Assembly: GCF_003865075.1 (NCBI RefSeq)
Contig: NZ_BHWB01000004.1
Coordinates: forward strand, 356,950-420,949
Direction of reading: 5' to 3'
Source: Bacteroides faecalis
GTDB taxonomy: Bacteria > Bacteroidota > Bacteroidia > Bacteroidales > Bacteroidaceae
DNA length: 64,000 bases
The first letter of the stretch is position 1. Each line of letters starts with the position of its first letter. The position numbers and the translations under genes were made by a program. A model generated the notes under the pieces. The model was not told the DNA's origin. It made no database searches and saw only the letters and a program-made list of their open reading frames with translations. Shown here in pieces: positions 16,921-25,963 of the stretch.

Positions 16921-17024
16921 TTAATAAGGGCTGCCCAAAAAGAAAAAAATGCAGTTGCCATCCTATAGATACTTGCAGAAAGGATAAAATTTACTTTTAG
17001 ACCTTTTGGGATAGCCCTTATTAA
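16921..17024. mobile_element. MITE-like element (96 bp) between tetQ promoter and the helicase gene
   Basis: Terminal inverted repeats TAAGGGCTGCCCAAAAAG (16925-16942) and, reversed from 17020, TAAGGGCTATCCCAAAAG differ by one substitution and one indel. TTAA flanks both ends (16921-16924, 17021-17024), consistent with a target duplication. The 60-bp interior has no coding capacity. It lies 24 bp past the helicase stop. The remaining 16,560-16,920 stretch is AT-rich and holds no gene I can support. Confidence 0.6.
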
Positions 17025-17047
17025 TACTTCAGATAAAATTCCTTAGG

Positions 17048-17983
17048 TTATATTTTCAATCCTTTGGACCGGGTTTCCTCCTTGGCATACAGTCCCGGAC
17101 GCCCGATTATGACATGGTTGGCAACGATACTATCCGCCGGACTGCGTATCTGCGGCGGTGCATTTTCGGGATATTGCGCCTGCCTGTTCCTCACATCTTC
17201 CGCTTCCGGCTTGAGCTGTTGCCCTTCATTCTCCTTTTCTGCGACTTCGGGCGTGGGTGGCGCAAGCTCCAGCTGAATTTTTCGGTCAAGGGCGGCAAGT
17301 TCGGACTTCAACTGCTTCAGCTCGTCCTCCTTCTTCCACACCTTACCCGCTATCTCCTGTAACTGCGGTATCTCCATCTCCAGCACCTCGTTCTTCGCCT
17401 TGTACTGGTCGATGATGGAGGGTATCCTCTCCATCGCGTTGAGGAAGTTGCGGGCGGCGGCCAACGGGTCAGCCATCGCCAGATGCCCGTTGTTGTAGGT
17501 GTACTTGTAGTTCCCCTCGACCACGAAGCGGTTGTCGGTGAACTCCAATCCCTCTTTGAGTATCCTTTCGCTCACCACCTTTATCGGAAAACCGTAAAGT
17601 TCACCGACCTGCGTGTACAACCCTCCGGTCGTGGCATTCTTGGCTATCTCCTGCAAACGCTTTCCGATGACCTTCTCATCGGCGGAATCCACTCCGTCCA
17701 CCTTTATTATATTAAGGCGGTTGCCCTCCTTGTCGGTCTGCACCACCGACAGGAAGCGGTTCCAGTCCTCCGTCATGGCATCTATGAAAGCCGTGTTGTT
17801 GCGCAACTCGCCGGTCTTTGACTCCAGCTTGAACTCCGAATCACGCTTGCCCTTGTTGAACGACTTGCGTTCCCCTTCGAGCGATGCGATCCGCTTTTCC
17901 AGTTTCGCCTTGTCCAACAGGTCGGTATTGCCGGAGAGCAACGCCATGTATTCCGAGAAATTCATGCCCGATTTTTCGTCCAT
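17048..17983 (-). CDS. C-terminal fragment of the DNA methylase/helicase, after frameshift
   Basis: 311 residues starting MDEKSGMNFSEYMALL and rich in charged coiled coil (about 20-70 and 190-245). It is the natural continuation of the helicase: the 3' exon of the group II intron runs in another frame to RTIDEG and then breaks, and restoring one base in the C4 run at 17986-17989 would give RTIDEGAMDEKSG. As it stands it may be expressed from its internal ATG or be dead coding sequence. Confidence 0.7.
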   Translation of the reverse strand: MDEKSGMNFSEYMALLSGNTDLLDKAKLEKRIASLEGERKSFNKGKRDSEFKLESKTGELRNNTAFIDAMTEDWNRFLSVVQTDKEGNRLNIIKVDGVDSADEKVIGKRLQEIAKNATTGGLYTQVGELYGFPIKVVSERILKEGLEFTDNRFVVEGNYKYTYNNGHLAMADPLAAARNFLNAMERIPSIIDQYKAKNEVLEMEIPQLQEIAGKVWKKEDELKQLKSELAALDRKIQLELAPPTPEVAEKENEGQQLKPEAEDVRNRQAQYPENAPPQIRSPADSIVANHVIIGRPGLYAKEETRSKGLKI

Positions 17984-18195
17984 TGCCCCTCGTCGATGGT
18001 ACGCGCACCCATCGCACCGCTTTTGAGCTGGCTTATGAAAGTCTGCTTGCAGTGCAGGAGGTTGAACTTGTAGCTGTCCAGTGACTTCTCCACCGCGTAG
18101 ATGATTACATCCACGTTGTTCCCGGCGAAATGTTTGGCAATCTCATTACCTGCCCTAACTCCGCGTCCGTCACGCTGTTGCAAGTCGGACGGTCG
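17962..18195 (-). pseudogene. 3' exon of the methylase/helicase gene (helicase motif VI), frameshifted
   Basis: Directly after the intron end the frame reads RPSDLQQRDGRGVRAGN, the helicase motif VI (Q-x-x-R-x-G-R-x-x-R), then EIAKHFAGNNVDVIIYAVEKSLDSYK. Joining TGG (exon 1) to CGA here restores one frame. About 70 codons later an apparent deletion of one G (plus-strand C4 run at 17986-17989) shifts the frame and gives a stop at 17962. Everything downstream continues in the frame listed for the C-terminal fragment. Confidence 0.75.
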
Positions 18196-18236
18196 ATCGG
18201 GTAGGTCAAGGGCATTACTGCCCTCTTCCCCCCTCA

Positions 18237-18270
18237 GAACCGTACGTGAGGGTTTCCCCTCATACGGCTC
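18237..18270 (-). ncRNA. Group II intron domain V
   Basis: A 34-nt hairpin: GAGCCGTATGAGGGG, then AAAC, then CCTCACGTACGGTTC. It has the catalytic AGC-like base triad near the 5' end, a two-base bulge and a GNRA-like loop, 43 nt downstream of the maturase stop and followed by the domain VI hairpin (arms GGGCA and TGCCC). Confidence 0.85.
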
Positions 18271-18313
18271 AAGCTTTTCAAAGTCTCTGTTCGTGTGCAG
18301 AGACCGGCTCATC

Positions 18314-19981
18314 CTACTTCTTGTTTCCATTGTTTTTACGGGATAATTTGAAACATTCATCATGAACCAACAGATTGCATTTCCGTCCGTCTTGTACGGT
18401 CGGCATTACATTCCATGCCTTATGCGTGTCAATCGGTTCACCACATATCGGACATTTCCGACCTTGCTTTTCCCATAGGTAAAGCAGGGATTTACGTCCT
18501 TTCAGCGTCACAAGCATCTTTGACTTCATTCTTTTATTGAAGTACAGGCGGCAGTCTGCGTCAAACGGATTCATGTCCCCCTTTATCTGCGTATATTGCA
18601 GAAAAGGAAACGAAGATGCCAGTTTCAACAAGGTAAGTTGGTCTTCTTTGCCGTTTGATTTCTTGAACTTAGCCGCAAAAGTCCAGCTGTTCCCTCGGAT
18701 ATTGTGCCAATAGCGGTCTTTTATCCACTGTTTCCCTTTCTTGGAATGACGGCGTTTAGCCCATTGCCACAAGGCGAGAAATATCTGATGGTCGATTCTG
18801 TGAAAAGAATCACGTGTCGCCCCATGCTGATAATATGCTCCCCATCCTCGAATTTTAGCATTCAACATCCTGATTAATGATTCCTGCTTGCAACCCTTAT
18901 GACCTTTTGTCACCTTACGGATATTCTCCATAAAGCGTTTTTCGGCTTTCTTGGTCGGCTTGGTCAATATTTCATTGCCGAATTTGCGGATGTTGAAACC
19001 GAGAAAATCGAAACCGTCACGGATATTGGTTATCACCGTCTTTTCTTCTGATAAGGTCAGACCTCTTTCAGACATAAAGTCGGCTACCAATGGCTTGATT
19101 TCCTTTTCAAGTGTTTCACGGTTCTCGCAGGTAATTATAAAGTCATCAGCGTAACGGACAAGATTCACCATTGGCGAATATAACTTACCTTTGATTCTAA
19201 CTCGTTTATATTTCTCTGCAAGGACTTTCTGCAATCCGTCCAATGTCATATTGGCAAGCGTGGGAGAGATAATGCCACCTTGTGGCGTTCCCTCCTCTGT
19301 CGGGAACATCTGTTTGTTGAAGATATAGCCGCATTTCAACCATTTTCGGAGTATTGCCTTGTCCATAGGGATGTTGGCAAGCAGCCATTCATGGCTGATA
19401 TGGTCGAAGCACCCCTTTATGTCACCCTCCAGAATCCATTCGGGAGAATAGCCTTTTCGGAGAATGTTATGGCATTGCATTACCGCGTCCATACAGCGGC
19501 GTTCCTTGCGGAAACCGTATGAACGTGAGTCGGCTGTTGTTTCCGACACTGGTTCTAATGCCATAAGGTAGAGTGCTTGCATGGCTCTGTCTTTCATTGT
19601 CGGTATTCCCAACGGTCGCAGTTTGCCATTACTCTTTTTGATGTGGACTCTTCTCAATGGCTTCGGCTGGTAGCCTCTGCGTTTGAGTTCGCTTATCGCT
19701 TGTGTTTTTGCTTCGGGTTTCTCCCATGTTTCCATGTCCACTCCGGGGGTGTTGCCACCTCCGTTAGAAGTAACTCTCTTTACGGCTAAGGCTTTTGCGT
19801 AAAAAGAGTGGGTCAGCGTCCACTGCAAGGCTTTCACCTTGTTGTATCTGCCTTCCTTCTGAGCCTTTACAATTCGTGCTTGTAGCTTTCTGACAGCCAA
19901 CTCCGCTTTAGTCCAGTCTATTCTGTCCCAAAGTGTTTGCTGATTGTCAGCAGGCGCACACGATGTCTTGTTTTCGTTCAT
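18314..19981 (-). CDS. ltrA: Group II intron reverse transcriptase/maturase (LtrA-like)
   Basis: A 555-aa intron-encoded protein. RT blocks include RVHIKKSNGKLRPLGIP (about 111-127), GDIKGCFDHISH (about 186-197), EGTPQGGIISP (about 230-240) and the active-site YADD at 277-280. Domain X (about 385-470) aids splicing. The C-terminal CPICGEPIDTHKAW with later VHDECF is an HNH-type endonuclease, so the intron should be able to retrohome into double-stranded DNA. It appears full length and intact. Confidence 0.95.
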   Translation of the reverse strand: MNENKTSCAPADNQQTLWDRIDWTKAELAVRKLQARIVKAQKEGRYNKVKALQWTLTHSFYAKALAVKRVTSNGGGNTPGVDMETWEKPEAKTQAISELKRRGYQPKPLRRVHIKKSNGKLRPLGIPTMKDRAMQALYLMALEPVSETTADSRSYGFRKERRCMDAVMQCHNILRKGYSPEWILEGDIKGCFDHISHEWLLANIPMDKAILRKWLKCGYIFNKQMFPTEEGTPQGGIISPTLANMTLDGLQKVLAEKYKRVRIKGKLYSPMVNLVRYADDFIITCENRETLEKEIKPLVADFMSERGLTLSEEKTVITNIRDGFDFLGFNIRKFGNEILTKPTKKAEKRFMENIRKVTKGHKGCKQESLIRMLNAKIRGWGAYYQHGATRDSFHRIDHQIFLALWQWAKRRHSKKGKQWIKDRYWHNIRGNSWTFAAKFKKSNGKEDQLTLLKLASSFPFLQYTQIKGDMNPFDADCRLYFNKRMKSKMLVTLKGRKSLLYLWEKQGRKCPICGEPIDTHKAWNVMPTVQDGRKCNLLVHDECFKLSRKNNGNKK

Positions 19982-20658
19982 TTGCTTTCCTCCTTTTGAA
20001 AGTTCTAAAAGTTAATTGTAAAGAATCACCATTTGACAACATTCGGTTTGATTGCCTACCTAATGTCGTCACAGAAGTCTGCCCACTTTCGTGTCGGATG
20101 ATGTCGCCCACATCAGCCCGTGATGTCGGTTCAATCCGTATCCGCTCCATTACAGAACGGCATTCGCTTTTTCTGTTATCTTATACCTGCACACCATTCG
20201 GCTTTCATTGCTGTCAGCTTACCTGTCATTTTTACATGACAGGAGATATACAGGCTTACCATGTTCCACATAGATAACTAACGGATAGGTTAGGTTCTGT
20301 CTCATCCTCCGGCGGTGCTTATATCCGTGTAATCCTACCATGGAGAGGATTAACCGACCGCTTCCCTTTTGGGTAGAGTGTGCCAGTATCTTACACTCTT
20401 TCGTGACATTACGAAGTTTACTAACAGTTCGCTTGCGCTAACCATACTATCCAGCCTCGCCACTCTACGGTATGATACTAACCGTACTTGACTTCCCCTC
20501 ACGGTTCTGTCTTGTCTTGCGAAAGTGTACTTCGTCCCGACCGCTTAATACAACATTAAGGTGCATCGGTCGGTAGGCTACCGCTGACGGAACAGCGGGT
20601 TAAAGCTGATACCCGTAAGTATCATTCCAACAATTATCTATGCGACTTCATGTCGCAC

Positions 20659-23600
20659 CCACGGTGTATCAAGGTGATGGATGGCGACGCATCTTTTCTG
20701 CGCATTCACGCCCGTTCCGAGCATACTTGTGGAGCCGAACAGCACTCGCACTGTCCCTGCGTTCATGGCATCTATCACCGCCTTACGAGCCTTATCCGTC
20801 TTACACTCCTGAATGAAGCGCACCTCACTTGCCGGTATGCCGTAATCCTCCACCAACTTGCGTTTTATCTCGCTGTACACGTTCCATCCTTCCCCCGGCT
20901 GATATGTACCCAAGTCGGAGAACACGAACTGCGTTCCTTTGTGCGCATCGTATTTGTGGTAATACTCCGCTATCATTTTGGCGCAGTGGCTCGCCTTGTT
21001 GTCGGAGTGGTCTTCGTAATTGGGGTCTATCATGCGCATATCCAAAGCCATCTTCCGCGCGTAGTCGGTAGCGATGAGCATCTTAGCCTTCTCTTCCGTT
21101 TCAGACAGCGGCAACCTGCCCAACAACGTCGCGTCACCTGTCTTGGCAAATTCCATCAGTTGTTTGATGAAATACTCTTGGTCGGGTGTAGGCGGTATGT
21201 GGTGCAGTATCTCGTTCTTGTGCGGACGATCCACACCCACGTCCTCCGCCGTGCGGTAGTCGGTGATTTCGTTGTAAAAGGCGGCAAGCTCCGGCACTTT
21301 GATGAAGTAGCGGAAACGCTCCTTCTGCACCACGTTGTTTGTCACGTTGAACTCGAAGTCGGTCGTCTTCTTGGCGAAGATAGCCGCCCATGCGTCGAAA
21401 CAGCGGATGTCCTGCCGTTCCAGTTCCTTCGGGCGCAGGTACTTAAAGAGCAGGTACAATTCCGTCAGACTGTTGGAAATAGTCGTGCCCGAAAGGAACG
21501 TAGCCCCTAAGTCTTTGCCCGTACGCTCCTGTATAGTTCGTATGGCAAAAAGCATATTCAGGGCTTTCTGGCTCCCCTCCGAGTTTCCCAACCCCGCCAC
21601 ACGGTCATGCCGGGTGTTGAAAGTCAAGTTCTTGAATTGGTGGCTCTCGTCTATGAAAATGTGGTCGATGCCCATCTGTTTGAAGTCCACCACGTCATCT
21701 GTGCGCGACTTGATGGCGTGTTCCACTTTCTCTAACTTCGCCACAAGGTTGTGCTTGCGCTTCTCCAATCCTTTCAGCATCGCCCGCGACACGTTCTTGC
21801 CTTGCTGCCGTAAGACTTCGAGGTTTTCCTCCACCGTGTCAAGCTCCGCTTGCAGGATGCGTTGCTGCAACTCCGGTGACTGCGGTATCTTGCCGAACTG
21901 GTCATGCGACATGATGACGCAATCATAGTCATTGTTTTTGATGTTGTTGAAGAAACGCACACGGTTGGCGGTCGAGAAATCCTTTTCCGAAGCGTAGAGG
22001 ATGCGGGCATTCGGATAGGCAGCTTGATAAGTGGCGGCAATCTCCGCGACATTGGCTTTCAGACCAATAATCATCGGCTTGTGCGCCAAGTTCAGACGCT
22101 TCATTTCATGCGCTGCAATACACATTATCAGTGTTTTACCTGTTCCGACTTCATGGTCGCATATTCCGCCGCCATTCTGTTTTATCATCCAGACGCAATC
22201 CTTCTGCGACGGATAAACGCTTTGAATACCCCGGCTTGCCAATCCTTTCAGATTGAGGTCGGGAAACGTCTGGTGCGAACCGTCATACTTCGGGCGCACG
22301 AAACAGTTGAACTTGCGGTTATACATTGTCACGAGCCGTTCCTTGAACTGCGGCGACTGCTCTTCCAACCATTCCGAGAACCCGTTGCGGATTTCGTCAA
22401 TCTTGGCGTTGGCGAGCTGTATGCCCTCGCTGTCACGCACCTTGATGTCGTTGCCGTTCTCATCTTTGCCAATACTTTTCATCATGTCGGGACAGGTGTT
22501 GTGCAAAGCGTGTTTCAACAGGTGCATACCGTCATAGTTCCGGTAATAGCCCTTTACCAGAAACTCGTCCGTGATCTTCATGGTGCGGTAGCCGCACGCC
22601 ACGGAAAACTCGTCCATGTTGGCGGAATAGGCGATTTTCACGTCCGTGTCGAAAAGATGGCTCATGTAGGCGGCATACACGCCCGTGGGAATCCAGCGTT
22701 CACCGAAGTTGAAGTCGAGGTCTTCAAAGGCGATACGCTGCGGCTCGGCTTCCTTCAAAGCCTCCAAAGCCTGTTTCACTTCCGGCAATCTTTCGCTTTC
22801 CAGATTATTTTCCATCCATGCCTCTATACGCTCCGCCTTCTCTATCACGTTTCCCGCGATGAAGCGGTCTTTAATCTCGTAACCGGTTACGAGCGGATTG
22901 TAGAAGATACGCCCCTTGAGGGCATTGAGAAGCTCCTCTTCCGTACTGTCTGTTATCCCCCGCATATAGTTGAGATTGACCGTACCATACTTGTTGAGCG
23001 ATGCAGACAAGGCTTCTTCCGGAGAACCGACGTTGGCATGGTTCTCCACCGAGAAGGAAACGGGACGGTCGAAGATGTCCGCTTTGACGAACTTGCCGTC
23101 CTCCGCACGTTCCAGCGAAAGGATGTCGCGCCCTCCGGCGTCCATCATCACCAGTTTCACGTTCTGTTTGGCGTTGAGGTTGCCATAACGCATGACAAAC
23201 TCGTCGTAACAGGTGTTCAGGTGTTCACGCCAAGGTACATTTTCCTCACGTCTGTTCGATTCATAGCGGTACAACCGCTCGTATGCGTCACGGAGCGATA
23301 CATACAGCAACGCTTTCTCTTTCTGATAACCGGTTAGTCCAAGCGGCTGGAAGGTTGCACCGTAGGGAGTAATGTCCTTCAGATAACCGATGTCGCGTGC
23401 CCTGTTTGCCACCAGCGACCCTTCACGCAGGTGCATTTCCGGCGTGCGGTGATAGGGACGCGGCGTAAGGTCGAGGGCTTCTTTTTTCGGCTTTTCCGTT
23501 TCAAATTCCGGGAACAGGGAAGTGGCAACCGTTTCGGAAGTAGGCACAACTTCTGCCGGTGTTTCAGGTTGCTTTATTTCTTCCGTTTGTTCCGGCTTTT

Positions 23601-25353
23601 TATCCATATTGTCCGAAGAAGGCGCAAAAGCAGGGTTCAACGTGTCTTTGATACCCATCTTTTTCAGTTGTTCCTGCCTGTGCCGTTCTGCCTCAAGCCG
23701 TAGGGCCTTGCGCCGTTCCGCTGTCAGACTCATCATTGTCTCATAGAAGCCGTTGATGGGAGGATTGGTTTCCCAATCCAGAGTGGCGTAAATGTCGTCC
23801 GGGTCGTTTGGCTTTTCGGCATTTTCCGGCTTTTCTTCCTTATTACCGTTTACCGGCTTGGCGGCTTCAACGGGTGGAGTAACTTTGACCTGCGGTTTAG
23901 GCGTGGACGGCATAGGCTTCGGCTTGCTTTCCTTTTTCGCTGCCTTTTTCTTTTTTGCCGGTTCCTCTATGGGCATACCCCAAAGGTCGAGCAGGGTAAG
24001 CTGCACGGCTGACGAATGGTTGGGTTGGCGCGGCTCAATCTCCGGCTTTTCCTCTATGGGCTGTGCCTGCGGCTTCTCCACTCCCTTGACAGGCTCAATT
24101 ACAGAAACGGGGGCTATTACAGAAGGTGATACCTTTTCTGTTTTCGGAGCAGGTTGCACTTCCGCAGCCGTGCTTTCCTCCTTTGTCGGATGCAGGCTGT
24201 GTTTCTCATACAGTTTCCTGTCAAGTTGTTGCAGTTCTATTTTCAGATGCTCCCGCAAGTCTTCCGCCAGTTGTGCGATGTCCCCACGGTGCAGGAGTTT
24301 ATAGGCTGGTTTCCCGTACGGGTCGGTACTTCTGATCAAATCCGTGTGTGAAAGCGAGCCGATGCTCCATACATACCCATTTACGGAAGTGCCGATAGGG
24401 GTCTGTTCGGTCTGCACGAAGAGTTTTTCGTTGTAATACAGTTCACCATTCTTTCCGCTGTTCTTTTGCAGGATAATCAGGTCGCTGCCCACCTCCGTTC
24501 CCGCGTTATCCGTAAAGAGGTTGTTCGGCAGGCGGGCTACGCCCACCAGATTGGTATGGTTCATCATATACTCGCGTATGGGCGCGTTGGTCGGGGCATC
24601 CAGTACCCCCTGCGAGGTGATGAACGCCACGATTCCGCCTTCACGCACCGCGTCAAGGCTTTTCAGGAAAAAGTAATTGTGTATCGTCCGTGCCGCCGAG
24701 TGCCTTGCAGGATCCTTGCTGCCCGAAAATTCCGGGTCGAACACCGCCACATCGCCAAACGGTATATTGGAGACAGCCAAATCAAAATGGTTCATGAACG
24801 GCTTTTCTATCTTCTCGAAGCCCTGTACCCTTACTTTCTGTCCGGGATGCAGGTGCTTCAGTATCTTGCCCGTCATCAGGTCTTTCTCAAAAGCCATGAT
24901 GTCCGCGTCCGGTCTGTTCTCCAGCACGGCGTCCACGAATGCACCGACACCTGCCGACGGCTCCAGCACCCGGTCGGGACGGATGCCGTGTTCATGCAGC
25001 ACGTCCGCGATGGTCCCGGTTATCTCCGGCGGGGTATAGAAGGCGGTCAGCACGGACTGCTTCATGGCATCCATATACCGTTTGTACTCCGTCTCGTCTT
25101 TTGTGTTCTCCCGCAGCAACCTGTGCAGTTCCACGGTAGGGGCAAACAGTTCGAGGTCGGACTTCGCCCAGTGGACGGCATCCGTCAGTTCCCTTGCAGG
25201 GTTGAGTATGCTCTTCAGTCCCCCGAAACCGCAATAACGCTCTAACAAGAGCCGTTCGCGTGCGGTGGGTGTGCGCTGTTCCCTGTCAAGGAGGAATGCC
25301 GTCCGTATCGCCTCGATGTTGTCCCGCAGCCTCTGTTTGCGGTTAAACGCCAT
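20659..25353 (-). CDS. N6-DNA methylase/SF2 helicase of the conjugative element, 5' exon
   Basis: About 1,565 residues of a protein that would be near 1,950 when spliced. The N-terminal N6-methylase-like domain has [13 protein letters not shown] (motif I) and SNIPFGD (a variant NPPF motif). A proline/lysine-rich linker lies at about 400-640. The helicase part has EVGTGKT (Walker A), [13 protein letters not shown] (DExH-type) and [10 protein letters not shown]. The exon ends at HHLDTPW, immediately before motif VI, where the intron is inserted; unspliced reading adds VRHEVA and stops at 20638. It overlaps DUF1896 by 11 bp. Its role in transfer is unknown; DNA protection during conjugation is one guess. 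Confidence 0.85.
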
Positions 25354-25795
25354 ACTCTTCGATATAGAGGATGACGGCTCCCGTCAGCTCCGTGTAGAGC
25401 AGGTCATATTCGGGCGACAGGGCGAAATTGTCGTCCGAGAGGTCATAGATGGAGAATACGTTTCCGACAAGCGGCAGCAGCTTCTGGGTAAAGGCTTCAC
25501 ATTTTTCTCCCGGTACTTCACCCGCAAATTCGTTCTCCACGACTTCGCGCAGGATGGCGTGCCTGGAGTAGCGAAGGCCCTCCGTCAGCACCTTCATCGC
25601 CAGTTCCTGCGCCCCGTCGGCAGGATAGCCTTCGAGCCTTGCCCGTTCATACGCTTCGGCGGCACGGTCGGTTCTTTCTCGGATGAAGGCTTCATCGGCT
25701 GCCTGTTCGAACTTGTTCGTGGTGAGGTAGTCCAGCAGGTACAGACCGTAATAGGAAAAGTCGGTCCGACCCTCGTTTTTCTTCTTGTTGTTCAT
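25343..25795 (-). CDS. DUF1896 family protein
   Basis: A 150-aa acidic helical protein starting [20 protein letters not shown]; the frame is open 23 codons further upstream, but this ATG follows the leader word CCACTAAATTCCAAAGAA. DUF1896 proteins are found next to the large methylase/helicase in CTnDOT-type elements and have no assigned function. Its stop overlaps the start of that gene, so the two are likely translated together. Confidence 0.8.
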   Translation of the reverse strand: MNNKKKNEGRTDFSYYGLYLLDYLTTNKFEQAADEAFIRERTDRAAEAYERARLEGYPADGAQELAMKVLTEGLRYSRHAILREVVENEFAGEVPGEKCEAFTQKLLPLVGNVFSIYDLSDDNFALSPEYDLLYTELTGAVILYIEEYGV

Positions 25796-25852
25796 TTCTT
25801 TGGAATTTAGTGGATTGATAATGATGATAGGGATAATCGTTGGAAAACGAGA

Positions 25853-25884
25853 AGAAAAAGGCACCCGGTATCCCTCCGAGTGCC
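25853..25884 (-). terminator. Intrinsic terminator after topB
   Basis: On the minus strand, arms GGCACTCGG and CCGGGTGCC (25884-25876 and 25868-25860) pair with one G-U wobble and are followed by TTTTTCTT. The hairpin lies about 80 bp after the topoisomerase stop, ending the excision operon before DUF1896. Confidence 0.75.
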
Positions 25885-25963
25885 ACCACTAAATCCAAAG
25901 TATGAGTGTAATCCGGTATCGAAGAACAATTCATTACTCTGAACCAGTGGCAAAGTTAAACAT

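Larger units (their letters stand above)
18196..20658 (-). mobile_element. Group II intron, 2,463 nt, inserted in the methylase/helicase gene
   Basis: The 5' end reads GTGCGACA, matching the group II consensus GUGYG, and the 3' end reads CTACCCGAT, a terminal AY with a candidate branch A seven bases from the end. A typical domain V hairpin lies at 18237-18270 and a maturase gene sits in domain IV. Removal joins ...CAC CTT GAT ACA CCG TGG with CGA CCG TCC, restoring the reading frame through helicase motif VI. Domains I-III occupy about 19,982-20,658, where no other gene is present. Confidence 0.92.

Noticed and set aside
20111..20123. CCGTGA word complementary in sense to the intron's last exon bases, considered as EBS1
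   Set aside because: The pairing needs a G-U and the place, more than 500 nt into the intron, is unusual for domain I EBS1; not supported without folding.
21904..23337. 477-codon plus-strand open frame
   Set aside because: Antisense to the methylase/helicase exon, with no recognisable motif and shadow-like composition. The same applies to the frames at 26102-27322, 20650-21510 and 24466-25245.
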